Below are positions 1 through 6,868 of a DNA stretch of 9,841 nt, one piece after another. The notes below the pieces were generated by a model. That model was not told the origin of the DNA and did not search any database. It worked only from the letters and a program-made list of their open reading frames with translations. Position numbers and translations under genes: made by a program. Origin of the DNA: Deltaproteobacteria bacterium. GTDB lineage: Bacteria; JAEEML01. The stretch is from assembly GCA_016283195.1 (NCBI GenBank), contig JAEEML010000177.1:1-9841 (forward strand), read 5' to 3'. Positions within the stretch are counted from its first letter, which is position 1. Each line of letters begins with the position of its first letter.

Positions 1-708
1 GATGAAGATCAAACCAAAGAGTGTTTGGCTAATCAATTTGGTGCTGAATGTAAGCCCTGCACCTGCCAGCACGGCACTTGTAAAGATGGCAAAGATGGCG
101 ATGGCGAGTGCTCCAAATGTGATAGTGGTATCTGGACTGGCAAAAACTGTAATGAATGTACGAATAATAAATTAGGGGCAAACTGCGACATAGATACAGT
201 GGTTATCAATGGGCAGACATGGACTAAGCGAAATATGGATGTCACTCGCGGAAATGACGGCAGCCAGCTGACATGTTATGTCAACGATTTTGCACCAGAG
301 AGCGAACTTCCTGATTTTGTTAAAAATTATGGCTGTCTTTATATGTGGGCCGATGCCATGAAAGTTTGCCCCGCCGGCTGGCATTTGCCGAGCAAAGAAG
401 AATTTGAGGCTCTTTTAACATATGTCGGTGGTGTTGGAACTACCAAAAGCAGTCAGAACTTGCGAGCCACCAGCTTCAGGAACGGTTCCGATACCTATGG
501 TTTTGGAGCACTCGCCGCCGGCTTCTATACCTCCGGTTTTACCACTGACCAGTATTTCGGCTCAGTCGCCGAATTTTGGTCTGAAACAGAAGATGAAAAG
601 AATAAAAACTGGGCATACCGTCTGACAGTGACGAACAATAATTTTGGTACGATTTTTGACACATATATGAAAGATTATGCCTATTCCGTCCGCTGCCTTA
701 AGGACTAA
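1..708 (+). CDS. Cys-rich EGF-like plus FISUMP-domain surface protein, 5' end missing
   Basis: The reading frame is open from base 1, so the gene begins outside the window. A TTG at 25 is in frame but lies inside a cysteine repeat and has no ribosome binding site, so it is not the start. In the visible 235 residues, positions 8-62 hold ten cysteines spaced like EGF/laminin-type repeats. The pieces C8-x8-C17 and C53-x8-C62 share the pattern C-x2-N-x-[FL]-G-A-x-C, so a repeat array probably continues to the left. Residues about 67-235 match the FISUMP domain (Fibrobacter succinogenes major paralogous domain, TIGR02145 type): an early 'GQTW..RNMD', 'CPAGWHLPS', 'YGFGALAAG', 'FWSETE' and a terminal 'YSVRCLKD'. 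FISUMP proteins are generally exported, and the cysteines suggest an extracytoplasmic location. The precise role is unknown. The gene converges on the minus-strand ATPase, with 8 bp between stop codons. Confidence 0.85.
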   Translation, partial: DEDQTKECLANQFGAECKPCTCQHGTCKDGKDGDGECSKCDSGIWTGKNCNECTNNKLGANCDIDTVVINGQTWTKRNMDVTRGNDGSQLTCYVNDFAPESELPDFVKNYGCLYMWADAMKVCPAGWHLPSKEEFEALLTYVGGVGTTKSSQNLRATSFRNGSDTYGFGALAAGFYTSGFTTDQYFGSVAEFWSETEDEKNKNWAYRLTVTNNNFGTIFDTYMKDYAYSVRCLKD

Positions 709-716
709 CCCCCCGC

Positions 717-1604
717 CTAGCGGCTCAGAATCTTTTGGGCAATATTCTTAAATTCCTGAGAAGCTTTGGCCTCCGGGAAGAGCTCCACCAGCGGCTTACG
801 CTGGCGGATAGCCTGCCACACTTCCGGCTCATAAGGGAGCCCGCCCAGATAACTGGTGGGAATACCGAAAAACTTCTTACAGGCCTTTTCGATGCCGGCG
901 CCAATCTGCCCGTCTTCCGGGAGGCGCAGCTGATTTAAAACAATATCCAGCGAAAAAAGGGCCAGTTCGGCCTCCAATAAAGCGCCGCCGGCCGGTTCTA
1001 TTTGCTTAACCTGTTGCACCAAATCGGCCGGAGTACGCACGCCGCTGGCTGAAGCCATCACTTCGTCTATGGTATTTTTAAGGCCATAATTAAGCGAGCT
1101 GTTTTTCAGTTTTCTATAATAAGCCATTTTGATAAAACGATAAGCATTTTCAATAGATGTAGCCTCGGGAATCATTACACAAATGCGGTGGCTGGCGAGC
1201 AAAAAGAAATCCAGCACATTAAAGCCGGTGCCGGCGCCGCAGTCGATGATGATAATATCCATATCGAGGCGGGAGAGCTCACGAATTACTCTTAATTTTT
1301 GAGTATATTTGGGATTAGCCACGCCCACGTAATCAAGTGCGCCGCTGATGAGATAGAGCCCACCATAGGGTGTGGGGCTCAAAACTTCCTGGATAGTGGG
1401 CACTTTGTTAAAAATAAAATCACCGATGCCCAGTTTTGGCGGCTGCATTCCCAAACAGGTATGCAAATTGGCGCCGCCCAAATCGGCATCCACCAGGACA
1501 ACCCGCTGCCCGGATCTACTGAAAACAAGGGCCAAATTGGCTGCCACCAGGCTTTTACCAATGCCGCCTTTGCCTCCGCCTATTGCGATAATTTTGCGTT
1601 TCAT
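717..1604 (-). CDS. MinD/FlhG-like deviant Walker A ATPase
   Basis: This 295-residue protein belongs to the SIMIBI class of P-loop ATPases (MinD/ParA/FlhG), which dimerise on ATP and position proteins or structures at membranes or poles. The deviant Walker A motif GGKGGIGKS is at residues 10-18, with signature Lys12 and Lys17. VDADLGGANLH follows at 38-48 and Walker B (IIIIDCGAG) at 117-125, with Asp121. Residues about 160-215 are a helical insertion absent from classic MinD. 'DIVLNQLR' and 'YLGGLPYEPEVWQAIRQRKPL' near the C-terminus are typical of FlhG-like delta-proteobacterial relatives. The C-terminus lacks an obvious amphipathic MinD membrane-targeting helix. I chose the ATG at 1604 because the conserved core starts at once, GGTGGTGGAG precedes it, and a promoter candidate (1632-1660) lies between it and the longer in-frame ATG at 1652. 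No flagellar or min genes are nearby, so its cargo is unknown. It is divergent from the SPFH pair. Confidence 0.85.
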   Translation of the reverse strand: MKRKIIAIGGGKGGIGKSLVAANLALVFSRSGQRVVLVDADLGGANLHTCLGMQPPKLGIGDFIFNKVPTIQEVLSPTPYGGLYLISGALDYVGVANPKYTQKLRVIRELSRLDMDIIIIDCGAGTGFNVLDFFLLASHRICVMIPEATSIENAYRFIKMAYYRKLKNSSLNYGLKNTIDEVMASASGVRTPADLVQQVKQIEPAGGALLEAELALFSLDIVLNQLRLPEDGQIGAGIEKACKKFFGIPTSYLGGLPYEPEVWQAIRQRKPLVELFPEAKASQEFKNIAQKILSR

Positions 1605-1631
1605 GGCTCCACCACCAAAATACCATAGAAA

Positions 1632-1660
1632 TTTATAACAGGGAAAAGTCATGCGGTAAA
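1632..1660 (-). promoter_or_regulatory. Candidate sigma70-type promoter of the MinD-like gene
   Basis: Read on the minus strand, TTTACC (1660-1655) and TATAAA (1637-1632) are separated by exactly 17 bp, matching the consensus at 4/6 and 5/6. Transcription would begin near 1625, leaving a leader of about 20 nt before the ATG at 1604. The longer alternative start at 1652 would lie upstream of this transcript. This is prediction by eye only. Confidence 0.45.
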
Positions 1661-1689
1661 AAAAACGGTCATAAAAAAGCCATTTTTTT
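1658..1689. other. Phased A/T tracts in the divergent intergenic region
   Basis: An A8 tract (1658-1665), an A6 tract (1673-1678) and a T7 tract (1683-1689) sit between the two divergent promoter candidates, with centres about 14 and 10-11 bp apart. Such tracts can bend DNA or act as an UP element for the rightward promoter, whose -35 box is at 1700. AAAAAA-GCCA-TTTTTT can also fold as a weak hairpin, but its pure A-T stem makes a real terminator unlikely. Confidence 0.4.
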
Positions 1690-1699
1690 CATTTACTCC

Positions 1700-1728
1700 T
1701 TGCAGCTACTTGTTTCTTATGGCACAAT
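1700..1728 (+). promoter_or_regulatory. Candidate promoter of the SPFH operon
   Basis: TTGCAG (1700-1705), a 17 bp spacer and CACAAT (1723-1728) form a modest sigma70-like promoter (3/6 and 4/6), followed by GTCCCGG. Its surroundings resemble those upstream of the LpoB-like gene: TTATGGCACAATGTCCCGG at 1717-1735 and ATATGCCACTATGGCCCTG there agree at 14 of 19 positions. The leader to the ATG at 1775 would be about 40 nt. Confidence 0.35.
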
Positions 1729-1774
1729 GTCCCGGTCTAGTTGGCCTATGTTACGCTAATGGAAAGGAGCTAAC

Positions 1775-3100
1775 ATGAATCTGATATTTGAAAGCAGCAA
1801 TATTCTGGCCGGAGCGGCAATCGGAGCCGATGATTCCGTAGGCGGGCAAGTTGCTACCGTCCTGGTGGGAGCTTTTGCCATATTAGTGGTTTTCAGCATT
1901 ATTGTCGGCATTTTGAAATCATTTCTAAATATATGTAAAGCCAATGAAATTATAGTAGTTGAGGGTCGTTCTACCACCATGCCTGACGGCACCAAGGTCG
2001 GCTACCATGTAGCTACCGCCGGCCGCGTCTTCCGCTGGCCCATTTTGGAACAAATCAAAAGGATGGACACCAGCATTATTCCTATAGAGGTCAATGTGCG
2101 CGGTGCCTATTCCAAAGGCGGTATTCCTCTTAATATCTCGGCTATTGCCAATGTTAAAATTTCCACCAACCCCATGTATGTTCGCAATGCCGTAGAGCGT
2201 TTTTTAGGCAAAAGCCGCGAAGAAATTATGCACGTCGTCCGCGAAAACCTGGAAGGTAACTTGCGCCAGGTTGTGGCCACCCTCACACCGGAAGAAGTCA
2301 ACGAAGACCGCATCAAATTTGCCGACACCTTGCAAGACGAAGCCGATGACGATCTTTTGAAATTAGGTGTCTGCCTGGACACTCTTTCTATTCAAACCGT
2401 TACCGATGATTCCAATTATTTGGATAATATCGGCCGTATGGCTCTGGCCGAAGTCCTGAAAAACGCCCAAAACGCCGAAAGCAGAAACCGCGAAGAGGCC
2501 GAAAAACGGGTCAAACAAGTCACCGGTATGGCCGAAGCCGAGCAAGAGCGCATTGACGGTGAAATATCTTCTCGCCAAAATGCTCTCCGTTCCATGAAAG
2601 CCGAGCTGGAACTCCAGGCCAGAACAGAAGAAGAAAATGCCGAAGCCGCTGCCCGCGAAGCTAAAGCCGTTTCCGAGCAGGAATTACAAGCCATAAGAGC
2701 CCAGCTTGAGGCTCTGCGCCTTAAAGCCGATGTGCAAATTCCGGCCGAAATGCAAAAACGGGCTGCAGAATTACAAGCTGTGGGTGCTGCTGCCAATATT
2801 GAAGAGACCGGTAAAGCTCTCGCCAAAGTTCTCGCTATGAATATCGATATTTGGAAAGAAGCCGGCCAGGACGCTCGCGATATTTATCTCATTCAGCACC
2901 TGGAAGAAATTCTCTCCACCGTGGTAGCCGGTGTCAACAATATCAAAGTCCAGGAAGTAGCCCTGGTGGACAATGGCGACGGCCAGTCTCTCCCCTCTTA
3001 TGTGGCCTCCTTCCCGGCTACGGTCAATAAGATTCTGGAAGAGATGAAAGTCTCCACAGGCATTGATATTATTGGCATTTTAAAAGGGCAAAAAGATTAA
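1775..3100 (+). CDS. Flotillin-like SPFH membrane protein, first of a pair
   Basis: This 441-residue protein has a transmembrane segment at about 26-47, an SPFH/band 7 domain at about 53-221 and a long Ala/Glu/Arg/Lys-rich coiled coil at about 222-345. A conserved tail contains 'WKEAGQDARDIYLI' and ends near 'GIDIIGILKG'. The order anchor, SPFH, coiled coil matches bacterial flotillins (FloT/YqiK type), which oligomerise on the inner membrane and organise membrane domains. Key shared segments with the next gene are RGAYSKGGIPLN (109-120), ERFLGK (141-146), LEGNLR (159-164), LTPEEVN (170-176) and the TDD..YLD.IGR block (210-221). The start is supported by AAGGAG (1764-1769) five bases ahead of the ATG. 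A short polar segment precedes the anchor, unlike in the paralogue. It is first in an operon with the second SPFH gene. No NfeD-type partner is visible. The specific function is unknown. Confidence 0.88.
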   Translation: MNLIFESSNILAGAAIGADDSVGGQVATVLVGAFAILVVFSIIVGILKSFLNICKANEIIVVEGRSTTMPDGTKVGYHVATAGRVFRWPILEQIKRMDTSIIPIEVNVRGAYSKGGIPLNISAIANVKISTNPMYVRNAVERFLGKSREEIMHVVRENLEGNLRQVVATLTPEEVNEDRIKFADTLQDEADDDLLKLGVCLDTLSIQTVTDDSNYLDNIGRMALAEVLKNAQNAESRNREEAEKRVKQVTGMAEAEQERIDGEISSRQNALRSMKAELELQARTEEENAEAAAREAKAVSEQELQAIRAQLEALRLKADVQIPAEMQKRAAELQAVGAAANIEETGKALAKVLAMNIDIWKEAGQDARDIYLIQHLEEILSTVVAGVNNIKVQEVALVDNGDGQSLPSYVASFPATVNKILEEMKVSTGIDIIGILKGQKD

Positions 3101-3113
3101 TTTAGGAGCGCTA

Positions 3114-3119
3114 AAGGAG
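3114..3119 (+). promoter_or_regulatory. Ribosome binding site of the second SPFH gene
   Basis: AAGGAG lies seven bases before the ATG at 3127, inside the 26 bp gap after the first SPFH gene. A second purine-rich TAGGAG is at 3103-3108, just after the preceding stop. The close spacing and strong site support cotranscription with separate translation starts. Confidence 0.6.
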
Positions 3120-3126
3120 ATTTATC

Positions 3127-4422
3127 ATGGGTAGTTTAATTACTGTAATCTTACTGGTAGCGGTTCTTTCCATCACCGCTATTGTCTTTATTTTCAAAAA
3201 TCTCTACTATACCGGCAGTGCCAATGAAATCATGATCTTCACCGGCACCCGCACCAAAAGCGCCGACGGCTCCGTTCACGGCTATCGCTTGATTAAAGGC
3301 GGCCGAGCCATCAGAAAGCCTATTTTGGAACGCATCGACCGCATTTCTCTCTCCAATATGTCCATTGACGTTACCGTACGCGGCGCCTATTCCAAGGGTG
3401 GTATTCCGCTAAATGTGGTAGGTGTAGCCAACGTCAAAGTGGCCGGCGAAGAGCCCTATATCCACCACGCCATTGAGCGCTTTTTGGGCAAAAGAATGGA
3501 TGAAATCCGCGAAATCGCCCAAGAAACTCTGGAAGGTAACTTGCGCGGCGTTCTCGCCGAACTCACTCCGGAAGAAGTCAACCAGGACAAAACCCGTTTT
3601 GCCCAAAACTTAATGAAGCAAGCAGAGGAAGACCTCTTGAAACTCGGTTTGGAACTCGATAACCTAAAAATTCAAAACGTCACTGATGACAAAGGTTATC
3701 TGGACTCCATCGGGCGCATCAGCTCGGCCGATTTGCAAAAAAAGGCCATCATCGGCGAAGCCGAATCCAAAGCCGATGCCACTATTAAGGCCGCTCAAGC
3801 CAAACTCGGTATCGCCCTCTCGCAAGTAGAAAAAGAGATGAAGGTGGTAAAAGCCAATGCCGAAAAGCGCATTAAAGTGGCTCAAACCAATAAAATAGCT
3901 ATGGTCAACGAAGTGCGTTCGGCCACCGGTACCGAAATGGCCAGAGCCAGAGCCGATCTCAACGTGCAACAGGCCCGTATTATCCAAGTGCAAAAAGAGC
4001 TGGAAGCCGACCTAATTCAACCGGCCATGGCCGCCTCGGAAGCCGCCATTCAAGATGCCAAAGCCAAAGCAGCCAAAATTATCGCCGACGGCCACGCTTC
4101 CGCCGAAGCTCTCCGCGAAGTCACCGCCACTTGGAAAGCCGCCGGCCCCTATGCCCGCGATGTCTTTTTGATGCCCAAATTGCAAGGGATTATTAACACC
4201 TTAGTGCTCAATACCATTGGCGATATAAATATCAGCAAAATTTCTATGGTAAATGGCGGAGGTGCACAAATAGTGGCTCCGACAGCCGATGGAGATTCCA
4301 AGGCTGTAGCCACCGTACCGCCGCTGCCAACTAAATTGCATCAGTTCAATGAACAGATGAAAGCTACCATGGGCGTTGATGTTTCCAAAATTTTAGAGCG
4401 CACTGTGGGCAAAAAAGACTAA
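3127..4422 (+). CDS. Flotillin-like SPFH membrane protein, second of a pair
   Basis: This 431-residue paralogue of the preceding protein begins directly with a transmembrane helix (residues about 4-23). An SPFH domain follows (about 31-197) with RGAYSKGGIPLN at 85-96 and ERFLGK, LEGNLR, LTPEEVN and TDD..YLD.IGR at equivalent positions. A coiled coil (about 198-330) and a homologous tail (WKAAGPYARDVFLM, ending GVDVSKILE) complete it. The SPFH cores are strongly conserved, while the coiled coils differ: this one is rich in Lys/Ala (IIGEAESKADATIKAAQAK) and the first in Glu/Arg. That pattern fits an old duplication and a hetero-oligomer, as known for some bacterial flotillin pairs, but the hetero-oligomer is inference. 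A short Gly/Ala/Val-rich insertion ('VNGGGAQIVAPTADGDSKA') interrupts the tail. It is probably an inner-membrane scaffold of unknown client. Confidence 0.88.
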   Translation: MGSLITVILLVAVLSITAIVFIFKNLYYTGSANEIMIFTGTRTKSADGSVHGYRLIKGGRAIRKPILERIDRISLSNMSIDVTVRGAYSKGGIPLNVVGVANVKVAGEEPYIHHAIERFLGKRMDEIREIAQETLEGNLRGVLAELTPEEVNQDKTRFAQNLMKQAEEDLLKLGLELDNLKIQNVTDDKGYLDSIGRISSADLQKKAIIGEAESKADATIKAAQAKLGIALSQVEKEMKVVKANAEKRIKVAQTNKIAMVNEVRSATGTEMARARADLNVQQARIIQVQKELEADLIQPAMAASEAAIQDAKAKAAKIIADGHASAEALREVTATWKAAGPYARDVFLMPKLQGIINTLVLNTIGDINISKISMVNGGGAQIVAPTADGDSKAVATVPPLPTKLHQFNEQMKATMGVDVSKILERTVGKKD

Positions 4423-4440
4423 TTTTCTCTTTATAGCCAA

Positions 4441-4469
4441 TTGCTATTTCTCGCCAATTTCTATAGTGT
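4441..4469 (+). promoter_or_regulatory. Candidate internal promoter ahead of the TPR gene
   Basis: TTGCTA (4441-4446), a 17 bp spacer and TAGTGT (4464-4469) form a weak promoter-like element, followed by GGCCATG. An alternative -10, TATAGT (4462-4467), fits the consensus better but leaves only a 15 bp spacer. It lies in the 98 bp gap between the second SPFH gene and the TPR gene, where I see no convincing terminator, so read-through from the SPFH genes is also possible. Confidence 0.25.
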
Positions 4470-4474
4470 GGCCA

Positions 4475-4517
4475 TGCTGGCAGGTGTGTTTTTGGTGACA
4501 CCCAGCTTCTGGAGAAG
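4475..4517 (+). other. Potential leader hairpins just before the TPR start
   Basis: GCTG-gca-GGTGT (about 4476-4487) can pair with ACACC-CAGC (4498-4506), leaving a ten-base T/G-rich loop and a three-base bulge. Immediately after it, CTTC-TGGA-GAAG (4506-4517) can fold with the GGAG ribosome binding site in its loop and stem, six bases before the ATG at 4521. The two helices share one base, so they would stack or compete. This could tune translation, but both are short and may be chance. Confidence 0.25.
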
Positions 4518-4520
4518 TAA

Positions 4521-6779
4521 ATGGATATAAAATCGTTAGAAATCGAGTTTGCCAAAAATCCAAAAAGTGAAGTATTTATTGATCTTTGCGAGGCTTACAT
4601 AGCCGACAAGCGCTTTATGGAGGCACTGGTTGTCTGCAAAAAGGGCATTAAAAATCTTCCTCCCGATGATCTGCGCGGCCGGCTTATGCTGGTTAAAATC
4701 TTTGAGGCGCAAGGCAAAAAACAAAAAGCCGATCAGGAAATGGCCCAGTTGCAAAAGGAATTTCCCGGCCATCCTATGCTAACCGGCGGACAAGCGGCCA
4801 CCGCTCCGGCTGCGGCTCCGGCTGTGGCACCGGCTACCGCTCCTGGCGCCCCGGGAGCCAATCCTTTTAATCAGCCGAGCCCCTTTGCAGGAGCAGCCGG
4901 TGCAGCTCCTAGTGCCAATCCTTTTAATCAGCCGAGCCCCTTTGCAGGAGCAGCCGGTGCAGCTCCCGGTGCCAATCCTTTTGAACAGCCGAGCCCCTTT
5001 GCCGCTGCAGCTGGTGCCGCCCCCGGTGCCAATCCTTTTGAACAAACCGGCGGCCTCTTTACGCAGCAATCGGCCGGCTCCACCTCTGATCCCAAATTGG
5101 AGCACGTTTCCGACTTCTTCAGCCAGGGCGCTCTGGGCTTTTCCAATAACACCATCCCCGAGGGCATGACTGCCGGCAAAGGCCGCCTGACCATCGTCGG
5201 CTTTATTCCCACTCAGTCCACGAGCTTTAAGCGTACTATGATCATGCTGCTCGGTGTTATTGTGGTGGTAGCTGCTTTTATTACCTGGTTTACTATTGAT
5301 GCCGGCAAACAAAAAGAGATTACCAAAATCTTCAAAGGCGTCAAAGAGCAGGTTGATCGCGACACTTATTATAATTACAAAGCCGCTCTTGAAGATGCCC
5401 AGCAAATCATGGCTATTGATGACGACCATCATAAAACACTTTGCATCATGGCCTATAGTTACGCCGCTTTAGCTATGGACCACCATGTACCGGGCGCTCT
5501 CGAACAAGCCGAGAAATATGTGGAACTGGCCAAAAAATCGAGTAGCGAAAGCTATTCTTACGGTATTGCCGCCGAAGCTATGGTGCAGTACATGAAAGGC
5601 AATTACGACAAAGCCATCACCGATCTCGATGCCATCATCAAAGCCGGAGCCAAAGCCGATATCATCGACTTGGAACTTTTCCGCTTGCGTAGCAAAGCCC
5701 GCCCAACCGAAGACGATACTAAAAAGCTCCTCTCCAGCTTAAACCAATCGGTGGGCAACGTGCGCATTTTCACTTTCCTCGCTGAATATTATTACAATAT
5801 CGGCGACTTTACCAAATCCGGTTCCATGGCCGGCCAGGGCTTAAACTCCAACAAAGAGCACCCGCGCGTGCAAGCCTATATCCAATTAAACCTCCTCCCC
5901 AATGAGTTTGACGCCACCGGCGAAATGGATAAAAACCTCGATAAAATTGCCAAACTGGTTAGCGGCGAAAAGGGCTCCCAAGTCGATAAAGCCATAGTTG
6001 ATATGGCCTTTGGTATGTATCACCTGAAATTCCTGCGCAACGAGGAGGCCGAGCCCTATTTTGCTAAAGTCAATCGCGACGACGTGCCCCTGCCCATTCT
6101 CTATATGCGCGCCAAAATGTTTAACGAAAACAAGCTCTTTGATAAAGCTCTCGAAGATATCAACTATGTGCTGAAAAAAGAGGATAAGCGGGCCGATTAT
6201 CACTTGGTACTGGCCGAAGCTCTCATCGGCAAGGAAGATTACGAGGGCGCCGATAAAGCCATAGCCGTTGCTCAAAAGCTTGAAGCCGAAAACCCGCGCG
6301 CTGCTTATCTGGCCGCTTATGCGCTTGAACAGCAGGGCAAAAAACCGGAAGCTATCGAAGCTTACGGCAAAGTACCGAACAGCAACCCGGATATTTATAT
6401 TGATGCCAGAAGCCGCGCTGCCCACCTAATGGTGGCCATGGGCAAGAAGAACGATGCTCTAAAGTATGTGGAAGATCTTTTGCATGCCGCTCCTCCGGGA
6501 AGTATGCAACCGCAACAAGCAAAAATGCTGGCTCTTTATGGCGAAATGTTTGAAGCCACAGGCAAAAAAGATACCGCCATGGAAACCTACATCGAAGCTC
6601 GGGAGATGTTCCGCCATTACAGCTTAACCCACTATCTCATGTGCAAAATGGATAAGAGCGCTAAATCGGCTTGCAAAACCTACCTGCGCTTAACCCCGTG
6701 GGGCGAGCATCGCGTTGACGCTGCCAAGCGCGCCGGTTGTGATTTAAATAAACTGATGGAATGTTTTGCTGCGCCGTGA
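4521..6779 (+). CDS. Single-pass membrane TPR protein with NPF-repeat linker
   Basis: This 752-residue protein has an N-terminal TPR-like helical domain (1-85) and an Ala/Pro/Gly linker (about 90-180). Within the linker is a 19-residue unit of type GANPFNQPSPFAGAAGAAP, three full copies plus a partial fourth. A polar segment leads to one transmembrane helix (about 239-259) preceded by Lys-Arg, and then a long TPR superhelix (about 265-752). The positive charges before the helix suggest a cytoplasmic N-terminus and periplasmic C-terminal TPRs. Clear TPR-like units include 'NKLFDKALEDINYVLKKED' and 'QQGKKPEAIEAYGKVP'. The end, 'TYLRLTPWGEHRVDAAKRAG', resembles the TPR tails common in Myxococcota. 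The start follows GGAG (4511-4514). TPR domains bind other proteins, so a bridge between cytoplasm and periplasm is plausible. No enzyme motif is seen. I do not recognise a named family. Confidence 0.85.
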   Translation: MDIKSLEIEFAKNPKSEVFIDLCEAYIADKRFMEALVVCKKGIKNLPPDDLRGRLMLVKIFEAQGKKQKADQEMAQLQKEFPGHPMLTGGQAATAPAAAPAVAPATAPGAPGANPFNQPSPFAGAAGAAPSANPFNQPSPFAGAAGAAPGANPFEQPSPFAAAAGAAPGANPFEQTGGLFTQQSAGSTSDPKLEHVSDFFSQGALGFSNNTIPEGMTAGKGRLTIVGFIPTQSTSFKRTMIMLLGVIVVVAAFITWFTIDAGKQKEITKIFKGVKEQVDRDTYYNYKAALEDAQQIMAIDDDHHKTLCIMAYSYAALAMDHHVPGALEQAEKYVELAKKSSSESYSYGIAAEAMVQYMKGNYDKAITDLDAIIKAGAKADIIDLELFRLRSKARPTEDDTKKLLSSLNQSVGNVRIFTFLAEYYYNIGDFTKSGSMAGQGLNSNKEHPRVQAYIQLNLLPNEFDATGEMDKNLDKIAKLVSGEKGSQVDKAIVDMAFGMYHLKFLRNEEAEPYFAKVNRDDVPLPILYMRAKMFNENKLFDKALEDINYVLKKEDKRADYHLVLAEALIGKEDYEGADKAIAVAQKLEAENPRAAYLAAYALEQQGKKPEAIEAYGKVPNSNPDIYIDARSRAAHLMVAMGKKNDALKYVEDLLHAAPPGSMQPQQAKMLALYGEMFEATGKKDTAMETYIEAREMFRHYSLTHYLMCKMDKSAKSACKTYLRLTPWGEHRVDAAKRAGCDLNKLMECFAAP
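4854..5046 (+). repeat. 57 bp in-frame tandem repeats encoding the NPF linker
   Basis: Three 57 bp units (4854-4910, 4911-4967, 4968-5024) and the first seven codons or so of a fourth encode a 19-residue repeat. Units 1 and 2 differ at only three bases, indicating a recent duplication. Unit 3 has drifted (Gln-preceding Asn changed to Glu, Ala-rich tail recoded). Each copy contains Asn-Pro-Phe, and the full units also Pro-Ser-Pro-Phe. Copy number may vary between strains. Confidence 0.9.
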
Positions 6780-6801
6780 TCAATATTTTTTAGCAACTTT
6801 T

Positions 6802-6830
6802 TTTACACAATAAAAACTATATGCCACTAT
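6802..6830 (+). promoter_or_regulatory. Candidate promoter of the LpoB-like gene and prfC
   Basis: TTTACA (6802-6807; 5/6 match), a 17 bp spacer and CACTAT (6825-6830; 3/6) precede GGCCCTG. The -10 surroundings match those upstream of the first SPFH gene at 14 of 19 positions. The leader to the ATG at 6869 would be about 30 nt and holds GGGAGGAG (6852-6859). It would also serve prfC, which has no promoter room of its own. Confidence 0.35.
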
Positions 6831-6868
6831 GGCCCTGTAAATTGCAACTCTGGGAGGAGAGTTAAGCA

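Noticed and set aside
25-27. TTG as start of the FISUMP protein
   Set aside because: The frame is open to base 1, the upstream residues belong to a cysteine repeat matching a later one, and no ribosome binding site or export signal is present.
713-723. CCGC-CTA-GCGG hairpin between the convergent FISUMP and ATPase genes
   Set aside because: It has only four pairs with a three-base loop, no T-run, and overlaps the ATPase stop codon.
1605-1652. Sixteen-residue N-terminal extension of the MinD-like ATPase from the ATG at 1652
   Set aside because: The extension precedes the conserved core, has no good ribosome binding site, and overlaps the candidate promoter at 1632-1660. The ATG at 1604 with GGTGGTGGAG fits better.
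1720-1735. Possible sigma54 promoter (TGGCAC) upstream of the first SPFH gene
   Set aside because: TGGCAC is present at 1720-1725, but the required TTGCA-type -12 element is missing at the right distance.
4854-5046. CRISPR-like direct repeats
   Set aside because: The units are head-to-tail without spacers, keep the reading frame, and encode a protein repeat.
4779-5432. Long antisense reading frame opposite the TPR gene linker
   Set aside because: It is a by-product of the GC-rich tandem repeats, with Arg/Gly/Ser-rich low complexity and no ribosome binding site.
6766-6804. Terminator-like TTGCT/AGCAA stem followed by a T7 run after the TPR gene
   Set aside because: The stem has only five pairs with a 21-base loop, too weak for a confident intrinsic terminator, and it overlaps the candidate -35 box of the next gene.
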